From: Odobenus rosmarus divergens
Taxonomy: Eukaryota; Chordata; Mammalia; Carnivora; Odobenidae
Assembly: GCF_000321225.1 (NCBI RefSeq)
Contig: NW_004450567.1
Coordinates: forward strand, 394,989 to 458,988
Direction: 5' to 3'
Length of the DNA: 64,000 nucleotides
The notes below the pieces were generated by a model, which did no database searches, was not told where the DNA came from, and saw nothing but the letters and a program-made list of their open reading frames with translations. This document shows, one piece after another, positions 56,310 through 64,000 of the stretch (position 1 is the first letter of the stretch; every line of letters starts with the position of its first letter). The translations under genes and the position numbers were made by a program.

Positions 56310-57080
56310 CATTAAAACATCTTAGCCCCTATTAAATGCGAAACATTGTACTACAGGATGGGAATATATAATGGAAAAATACATTGTTCATACTACAAAA
56401 GAATTTACAGACTAGTGAAATAGAAAGTCATGTTAATAATTACAGGATATAATTTGATAATGTTATAAAAGGCCATAAGCTAGTACTTATGGAACCTGAG
56501 AAGCATTTATATCAGGTGGGGAAAGGGAGGAATCAGGGAACATTTTCCATAGTGTTGACAGGAATGAAATTTGAAACAAATGGCAGAATAAGAAAAGGAA
56601 AGACATTTTAGGTAGATCGGGCAGCATGCCACGTTCCAGAAACTACAGTAGTTTGCTATGGCTAGACCAAAGAGTAGGGGAGTGGTAGGAGGTGAGGCTA
56701 AAGAAGCAGAAAAGTAGCCTATCCTGAAGAAAATTACATTCCGCATGAAGGGGTCTGAACATAAGCGTGAATACTAGAAGGAATCATAGGAGAAATTTTA
56801 AGCAAGAAATGAAATATTCAGACTAGCTTAAAAAAAAAAAAATCACCCTGTCAGTAATGTGCAGAAAGACTAAAGAAAATAACAGACTAGAAGCAAAGAA
56901 AATAGAGTACTACCGCAATAATCCAGTTGGGAAATGTTGAGAACACAAACTAAGAAAACAGTGGAAACGGGGAAAAGACAGATTAAAAAAATATAAAGTA
57001 GAATCTATAAAACTTAGTACCTAGAGATGGGATGATGATAAATAAGTTTAGTTCGACTTCCAGGATTTCTGGTGTGAAAA
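56310..57080 (-). mobile_element. L2 relic
   Basis: Reverse L2 order: GAATTTACAGACTAGTGAAA, CATGCCACGTTCCAGAAACT, TCACCCTGTCAGTAATGTGC, GCAATAATCCAGTTGGGAAA. Confidence 0.65.
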
Positions 57081-57224
57081 ACGATGTGGATGGTGATGGC
57101 ACTCACTATAGGACAGGTTTATCACTGCTTTTCATGTTATGAAATGTATCATGTAATTCCAAGGTCAGCTCTCAGTCCTCCCTTTATGTGAGCTATCAGC
57201 AGGAGCACTGGGCATTATTGTCCA

Positions 57225-58995
57225 CACGCTTTTCCTTAAAACTGGTTTCCAGGACACCACGTTTACCTTGTTTTTCTCCTACCTCACTGGCTGCTCCTTT
57301 CCAATCCCGTTGCTGTTCCTCCTCATCTCCCCAACCTCCACAAACACTGGAGTGACTCCGGGTTGCCTAGATGCTCTCACTTTTCTTTGACCTGTAACTA
57401 CTCTCTTGACTTTACTCCATCTTATGTCTTTATAAATCATCTATGCTGATTAACCCTCAAAATTTGTAACCCAAGTCTCATCCTTCCCCCTAGACTCATA
57501 TATTCAATTGCCTACTCATTATTTCCAACTTGGATGTCTAAAAGGCATCTCAACCTAACAAGTCAAAAATAGAACTTTTTTTTTCAGCTTCTCACCCTGC
57601 AAAAACCCCTACTACTACACCAACACTACTTCTGCAGTCTTCCTCTATCTCAATAAATTATAACTCCATCCTTCTAATGCAGGTCAAAATATCTTAAAGT
57701 TATCTTTGATTCTACAATTTCTCTCACCTCCCACATGTTCACTACCTGAGAAAATTCTATTAGTGCTATGTTCATAATATATTCCATTTTTTAATAAAAA
57801 ATTTAATTTATTAATACATTTGCCTATGTTTTAACAATTCAATATGCAGTAAGTAAACAAATAAATAAATTTTATACATGATATCCACATAATATATTCT
57901 AAATCTAACTGCTTTTTACTGCAACCATTCTACTGTGGCCACCATCATCTGCTTGAATTACTGCAGTAGACCCTTATCTAGTTTCCCGGTGTAGGGACGG
58001 AGAGCAAGCTGCTCCGGGATGGGCCACTGTGTTATAAAGATCATTTAAGTTAAAAAGCCATCAAAACCCAGCAGATTCACAAAAAGGTTTTACCTCCCGC
58101 ACAACTGCCTAAAAATAATTTAGAGGACCTGCTCCAGGAAGAGAGCTATCACCATAGATAACTACATGGTACAATGAACTAGAAATGGTAGACAGGGAAG
58201 AAACTAGCAAGGCCTGTTTGATCAGTCTTCTTTGTCCCACTGTTTCTGAGTTGTCCAGCAAAATTTGTTTACCTTATCTTCCTGTGAACTACATTCCTTC
58301 CCTTTGAAGTTCCAGACCCTCTACCCTTCTCCTTAGTTCATTATGACATACATACATTTTGCCTGTTTTTGGAATTTCCACGTCTGTGTGGATTCCCCAT
58401 AATACGCTATTAAATTTTATTTTCTCCTATTAATCTTCTCATCAATTTGATTCTTAGTCCAGCTAGAGGGACTTTGAAGAAGACAGGACATTCTTGCTTC
58501 CCCATACCTGCTTCTACTTTTATCCCCCAGGTAATATTCTCCATATCATGGCCAGAGTGACTCTTTTAACCATAAGTAAGATCACGTCATCTATCTGTGT
58601 GAAACTTTTCAGTGGCTTCCAAAATCCTTATAGTGGCCCACGTGCTGTGCAGCCCACTACTTTACCACTCTAACCTCATCTTCTACTATCCCTCTCCACT
58701 TCTCACCGTACTCCAGCCACACTAGCCCTTTGCTGTTCCTCAAACATCCTACTAAACACACTCTTCAGGACTTTTGCTCTTACTCTTTCTTCTGCCTGGA
58801 ACATCCTTCCCTCAGTCATCAATATGGCTCATTACGACTTCTTTTAGATCTTTATTCAAATACCACTTTACTGAAGCCTTCCCTGACTATTCTATTTAAA
58901 ACTGTGAACCATTCTTCAACCCTTCCTATTCCCTTTCCTTCATTTTTCTTCATTGCACTTTTCACTACCCAACATACTTCAGATATAGTGAATTA
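57225..58995 (+). mobile_element. L2 (RT end to 3' UTR) interrupted by a solo LTR
   Basis: Sense L2: CTCCTACCTCACTGGCTGCT, CTTGGATGTCTAAAAGGCAT, TTGAATTACTGCAGTAGACC up to the LTR. After it come CTGCTTCTACTTTTATCCCC, AAACTTTTCAGTGGCTTCCA, CTGAAGCCTTCCCTGACTAT. The open frame 58730-58996 is L2 3' UTR. Confidence 0.75.
57990..58506 (+). mobile_element. Solo ERV LTR inside L2
   Basis: Begins TGTAGGGACGGAGAGCAAGC and ends CTTCCCCATA. GCTATTAAATTTTATTTTCT precedes a U5-like end. End sequences resemble those of the LTR at 3336-3852, suggesting a related group. Confidence 0.68.
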
Positions 58996-59724
58996 AGGAG
59001 CGAGTTAATGAAAGATGAGAATGTACATTATCAACAAGTGTGGACCCTTCTCTTCACAGACTGTGTGGAAAAAGAGAATACAGACCAGCACTTACAAGAA
59101 TCAAAACAAGAGCTAAGAGTGCTAGGATTTGAATTCCAGCTATGTGATTAAGCAATGACTTAATCTCAGATTCCACATCCCCTTCCAAAAAAAAAAAAAG
59201 GAACAACAACATTACCATTGTGTCACTATATCAAATGACATATGTATGTAAAATTCTTAGCACAGTAAAAACTCAAAGGTAAGTCATTAATGTTTTTATT
59301 AGTAAACAGAATTAAGATAGGACTTTTTATTTTTTAAGAGGTAAAAGTGGAACACACTTATATGCTGAACAGAGAAGGAAAAAAGAGAGGCTAAAGAAAA
59401 TAAGAGGAAGAAGGTGATGATACTCAAAATTCCTTCTATTATTTTTTTAAAAACTTATCAGCAAAGTGATACACCTGGATTTGCTTTTCACGTACAAAAC
59501 ACATACTGCCTTTTACTATGAAAATCAAGTCCAATTCAATACCATAATCAATATAAAAATGCAATCTATTTTTCTAGACTTACATCTAGATGATTTAGCT
59601 CCCATCTGGTCAATATTACCACCAGACAAATCTTTCTATATATAGCCTTATTTTGCAGAGACTCCTAACATCCTCCAACCTCAATTTCTGTGCTACTTTT
59701 CTTCCATAGCTTAAAACTCAATTA

Positions 59725-60110
59725 CTAATTATAGAGAACTGATGATGACCAGAGGGGGGTTAGGCAGAGGGATGGGTGAAATAGGGGATGGGGATTAAAG
59801 AGTACACTTATCATGATGAGCACTGAGTAATGTATAGAATTGTTGAATCAGGGGCGCCTGGGTGGCTCTGATGGTTAAGCATCCACCTTCGGCTCAGGTC
59901 ATGATCTCAGGGTCCTGGGATCGAGGCCCACGTCGGGCTCCCTGCTCAGCGGGAAGCCTGCTTCTCCCTCTCCCTCTACTGCTCCCCCTGCTTGTACTCT
60001 TTCGCTCTCTCTGTCGAATAAACAAATAAAATCTTGTACACCTGAAACTAATATAACACTGTATGTTAACTACACTGAAATTAAAATAAAAACCTTAATT
60101 TAAAAAAAAA
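59725..60110 (+). mobile_element. L1 3' UTR split by a CAN-SINE
   Basis: Left part GAGAACTGATGATGACCAGA to GAATTGTTGAATCA; right part TGTACACCTGAAACTAATAT to an A-rich tail. Colinear with the copy at 7201-7565. Confidence 0.88.
59853..60036 (+). mobile_element. CAN-SINE without tail or target duplication
   Basis: Forward copy GGGGCGCCTGGGTGGCTCTG to AATAAAATCT, then directly L1 sequence. It lacks the poly(A) tail and no flanking duplication is visible. Confidence 0.9.
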
Positions 60111-60114
60111 ACCC

Positions 60115-60900
60115 AATTACCAGCTGAGAATCTTGTTATCAAAATAAAGGCCACATTTCTAGCCTCTAGCTGCCCTTACAGTTAGTGTGGCCGTGTTACT
60201 AAGTGGAGGTAGTATGTGGCAGCTTCCTCAAACCTTCTTTAAAAGGCCTATTCTATCCCTTTGTTCTTTAGCTCTCCTTTCACACTGCTGCCTGGAAAAG
60301 GATGTGACAACAGAGCTCTCTGGATTGTTAGCATCAGCTCCAATCCCTAAGAATGGTAGAGCAGTAAACTAGACAGAGTGAGGACCCAGTAAAACAGTAC
60401 CTCCACCCTAGCCAGAGACTGTGTTTCTAAGGGATTTTTACATGAGAATGAAAATCTTATTTCCTCATTGTTGAACCCAATCCTAATGGATACACACTGT
60501 ATCAAATCACGCCATTTCCCTAGTTTAATATGCTCATTATCAAATACTTGAAGTCTATCCACAATCTGGCACTGGCTTATTTGCCCTTACTCCTATATTC
60601 TCTATACACCTTTTGATTTTCTGTCACTACACCTTTGCTCATATTAATCTCCTTTCTTGGAATGCATCCAACCTCCCATTTGGAAGTGTTCTTTATCTTT
60701 CCAGTTCCAGCTCAAAGCCCACTTCCTCCACAAAGCTTCCCATGGTTATTAAAGACAGATGTGATCTTATCTTCCTTTGAACTATTAAGCCATGTTCTGC
60801 TTGTGTCACTAACCTAGCGAGGCTTAGTTTTCCTTTTAGATGTATAATCTCATATCCCCCAAAAGATCCTAGGGTCCTTAAGAAGGACAACTCTCGGCTT
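60115..60900. other. TMEM30A intron 1, partly L2
   Basis: About 60560-60850 resembles sense L2 3' UTR (CCAGCTCAAAGCCCACTTCC, TCCACAAAGCTTCCCATGGT). The rest is unassigned. Confidence 0.5.
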
Positions 60901-61169
60901 GAGAAAAAAAAAAAAAAAATTTCTAAAAGAGGCTCTGTTCGCAAACATTTTTCTAACGTTCACTATGTCCAGAGCAGCACTTTGATACAGAATGTGCCCA
61001 ATGTCAATTAAAACTCTTGATAAATTTAACTCATTCTATGAGTTTTTACCACCCAAACCCACTAAATCCTTTATCAGCTAAAATTCAAGGGTAGCCTGAC
61101 CTAATGCCCAGATTGTAATAAAATCTACTGGATATAAACACAAAGCTTGTGAACATGGGAGTGCAGATA

Positions 61170-61345
61170 ACCCTTTCAGATACTAATTTCATTTCCTTTG
61201 GATATATACCCAGTAGTGGGACTGTGGGATCATACGGTAGTTCTTTTTAATTTTCTGATGCTCTTCCATAATGGTTGTACCGATTTACATTCCACCAGGG
61301 TTCCCTTTTCTCTACACCCTCACCAGCAGTTGTTATCTCTTATCT
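61170..61345 (-). mobile_element. L1 ORF2-end fragment
   Basis: Reverse L1: GGATATATACCCAGTAGTGG, TTCCATAATGGTTGTACCGA. Next to a sense L1 3' end. Confidence 0.75.
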
Positions 61346-61384
61346 TTTTGTTAAATGTGGACCTTAAAGTATTCTCAGCAAAGA

Positions 61385-61545
61385 GGTTAACTGTGGTAGG
61401 TGATGGTTGTGTTAATCAGCTTGATAATGGTGATCATTTCACAATGTATACATACATATATCAAACCATCATACACTGAACACCTTAAAATATACAATTT
61501 TTATTTGTCAATTATATACCTCAGAAAAGGTAGGGGGAAAAAGTT
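61385..61545 (+). mobile_element. L1 3' end fragment
   Basis: Sense L1: GTGTTAATCAGCTTGATAAT, TCATTTCACAATGTATACAT, AAAATATACAATTTTTATTT. Together with the preceding reverse piece it suggests a 5'-inverted or composite insertion. Confidence 0.75.
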
Positions 61546-62404
61546 CATACTAAAGACAACAGTCCATAACTTCTCCTAGGAAGAAAGAGGCTACCAGGGG
61601 GAAGAGGAACTACAGTTCCCTTATTTTTAAAAATTAATGCTTATTAAATGTCAAAAGCACACAAAGCATAATAAAGAATACAATGATAAACTGTAGACCT
61701 GCCCATTAGCTTAAATACAAAACACAAAGAACCAGAGGTAAAACAGAACAACAAATGTAGATGACTAGATTAGTTTAAAGGTTATCATATTTCTCAGCTT
61801 TGTTTTGCTACCATTGTAATTGTTCCTCTAAATAAAACTGTCACTTCTTCTTAGTAACTCTAAAAATACATTCTACTCCTCAGAAACAAACTGAAATTAA
61901 TGCGCTGGGAAAGGAGGAGTTTGAAGGACATGAGTTTTTACACTGTATAAGGACTGGAAAACTTCCATTTTTGAATGTAAAACTGTCTTAAAGGAAATCA
62001 ATATAAGACCTAAACAGGTCACCCAACACAATGCTGAGTAATAAGGTAAATCATTATAAGTATTAATTAGATTAAGTTTTTGTTTCTTTGAACTAATAAT
62101 TCCATACTAAAGAATTTATCTGAATCCTTTCTCCAAAGTAAAAATTTCAAAAGCAATTTTTTAAAGGTTGCATAAACTTTATCTGACTGTGCAAAGAAAT
62201 GAAGAATGGTATCACCTTAGCCAATATTAATACAAGTTTAGCTAAGGCCTTTTTTATCTATGAAATGTGTACAAAGACGGTTGAACACAAGCAATTATCA
62301 GAGATCATTATACCTACCTTGAAAGATTATTGAGAATTAGAAAGTGTAAGTTAAACATTGCTATTTTTGTAACAAATGCTAAATTTGCCAGTATGTTTCT
62401 TTAA

Positions 62405-62770
62405 AACTCTAAATCAAGTGCAGGAAATTCTTTTCTGGAAAGGGCCAGAAAGTAAACACTCTAGGCTTTGCAAACCAAGAAGCAAGGTTGAGGATATTAT
62501 GTAGGTTCTTTATATAACAAGAGAAAACAACTTTGCACAAATTTTTATTGATGAAATTCAAAATATATTAACACTAGCATACAACTTTCTGGCAACACAG
62601 GTCTACTAATAAGAATGAAATTATTTTGGGGGATAACATTTCACATAATTGGGGTCCAAAGTTCTCTATCATCAAATCAACTGCAAATGTTCCTCTATAG
62701 AACCAGTCTCAGTTCCTGAGCTTTACAAAATGGTCTGGGCCAGCCATATTTACTTTGTCATGCCTTGCTG
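62405..62770. mobile_element. Diverged hAT-like DNA transposon relic
   Basis: AAAGGGCCAGAAAGTAAACA with CTAGGCTTTGCAAACC and, later, ATTTTTATTGATG. It is related to the element at 44875-45118, in the other orientation. Confidence 0.55.
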
Positions 62771-62779
62771 CTCTAAGAA

Positions 62780-64000
62780 CTAAAGTTGCTTGAGAAACAA
62801 ATTAAAACACACTACAAACCTCTTAATTTCCAAGAGTCAGCTTCTAAGCCATTGCAATTCATCTGAATATGAAAAATTTAAATTTCTTAACATATAGTGC
62901 CTATCTTTAACCATCATTTCTACACAGCAATTTATTCTTCCTTGACTCTTAGCTGTAGGCTAAGTACAAACAAAGAATAATACTAAATGCAGAAGAGAAA
63001 TCTAATCCTTTTAAAAATCTTATTAGGTAAGAGTCCAAGTTATACAGGAATATAATTAGGGAATGAGGGAAACAGAAAATAACCATGATTAAATAATTGA
63101 GGGCAGTAAATGATACAGTAAGATAAAAGCAGAGGAGAGTTGGGATCTATCAAACATGTTGCGGGGGGAGAGGGGGTCCGATTCCACTAAAATTTAATGA
63201 AAATGTTTCTTGAACACTTTTGGCAATATTAATTTGAAGTAAATATTTAGTTTTTAAATATACTCTGAATTATTACTTTGAAAAAGGTACTCATCTGATT
63301 CTAACCATTAATTTAAAACTACGTAACTTCACACTGATAAATGCCTTTGCAATAGTTAGGAATACCTCATTAACTTTTTCAAGTTAGCTCTATTCAAGTA
63401 ATAGCTCAGCCTCACCAACAAGGGCCCTAGGCTAGAAAATCATTATTTTTGCCATAAAAGGATGTGCCTGACTCCTACAACTGCCAAATTAAAGAAAATT
63501 CCTTGCTGCTAATAATAAATGAAGATATTAAACCTTAGTGTTAAGTGACATATTAAATGTTTAAAATATTTTCTTATGAATGATAAAATTAACAACTTTA
63601 GTTTTCTAATAACTTCACTGAATTAGATGGTGGAAAATCTAAAAACCAACTAAACAAGATATACAAGCCCGACAGTATGGGGGCTGGAGAGATAATACTG
63701 TCAAATATAAGCATTAAAATTTAAAAATACCTTTCTTATACCTTTTCCAAGAGAGTCCAATGCACTTTACAAGAATAATTTTTTAACATTTCTGGGAGAA
63801 GGGTAAAGACCCACTGATATTTGTGTCTAAAAAATCTGGATTTCTGATCTTAGCACTTTATGTTCTATTACAAAAGCATTCTTATTTGACAAGTCTCCTC
63901 TTGCCTAGTAATTTGATGTAATTCAGCAAATTTTCAAAATTGAGGAAACAAGCTAAAGTGTGAGCAACTTAACAGTGTAGAAGTTGGCAAGAACTTCTCA
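62780..64000. other. TMEM30A intron 1, nothing recognised
   Basis: AT-rich, no exon, CpG island or confident repeat up to the window end. Confidence 0.5.

Larger units (their letters stand above)
48393..64000 (-). other. TMEM30A: Probable TMEM30A intron 1 (partial)
   Basis: No further TMEM30A coding sequence or CpG island is visible to the right of exon 2, so exon 1 and the promoter should lie past 64000. The interval holds interspersed repeats listed separately. Stretches such as 52840-53560, 59000-59720 and 61550-62400 show nothing I can assign. Confidence 0.65.

Noticed and set aside
54730..58506. Possible endogenous retrovirus with genes between the LTRs at 54730-55319 and 57990-58506
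   Set aside because: The interval contains a CAN-SINE and L2 sequence and no retroviral coding remnants, and the two LTRs look unrelated, so they are separate solo LTRs.
8341..60036. tRNA genes suggested by the tRNA-like SINE heads
   Set aside because: The heads are SINE promoter relics with a decayed tRNA fold; none has a complete cloverleaf.

Overview
The window is nuclear DNA from a mammal of the order Carnivora, most likely an arctoid caniform (bear, seal/sea lion or musteloid). The evidence is about 25 copies of the tRNA-derived carnivore SINE (CAN-SINE/SINEC; head like GGGCGCCTGGGTGGCTCAG, tail like AAATAAATAAAATCTTT), several carnivore-type L1 3' ends, and two recognisable single-copy genes. 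The young dog-specific SINEC_Cf sequence and cat-type SINEs were not seen. There is no bacterial, viral or plasmid content apart from decayed endogenous LTRs. One assembly gap of 530 N lies at 17251-17780.

Layout. Positions 1-19000 are intergenic: L1 fragments, ERV and MaLR/MLT2 LTRs, L2/MIR relics, SINEs (one nested in another) and a processed pseudogene of BRI3 (about 14240-15011). COX7A2 occupies 19173-24879 on the minus strand, with four coding exons, a CpG-rich promoter just to the right and a poly(A) signal near 19050. It encodes an 82-residue mitochondrial inner-membrane subunit of cytochrome c oxidase. Positions 25200-34800 are the spacer between the two genes, filled with L2, old L1, MIR and SINEs. 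TMEM30A (CDC50A) is also on the minus strand: six coding exons (2 to 7) lie between 37335 and 48392, a probable long 3' UTR extends down to about 34870, and the first exon with its promoter lies beyond the right edge. The remaining 48393-64000 is therefore most likely TMEM30A intron 1, which carries a two-LTR MaLR element, solo ERV LTRs, L2, old L1 and SINEs.

The tandem COX7A2-TMEM30A arrangement on one strand matches the order on human chromosome 6q13-q14 (established knowledge). The products do not work together directly: COX7A2 serves respiratory complex IV, and TMEM30A is the obligatory beta subunit of P4-ATPase phospholipid flippases.

I found no sign of a previously undescribed gene system. 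The points most worth checking are structural: a 47-bp direct repeat joined by a perfect 11-bp inverted repeat near the TMEM30A 3' end, a head-to-head SINE pair in TMEM30A intron 5, a SINE without target duplication or tail inside an L1, solo LTRs that split L2 or follow a SINE stub, a gap whose length disagrees with the L1 it interrupts, an unexplained CpG-containing block at 25560-25830, and an extra N-glycosylation sequon in TMEM30A.
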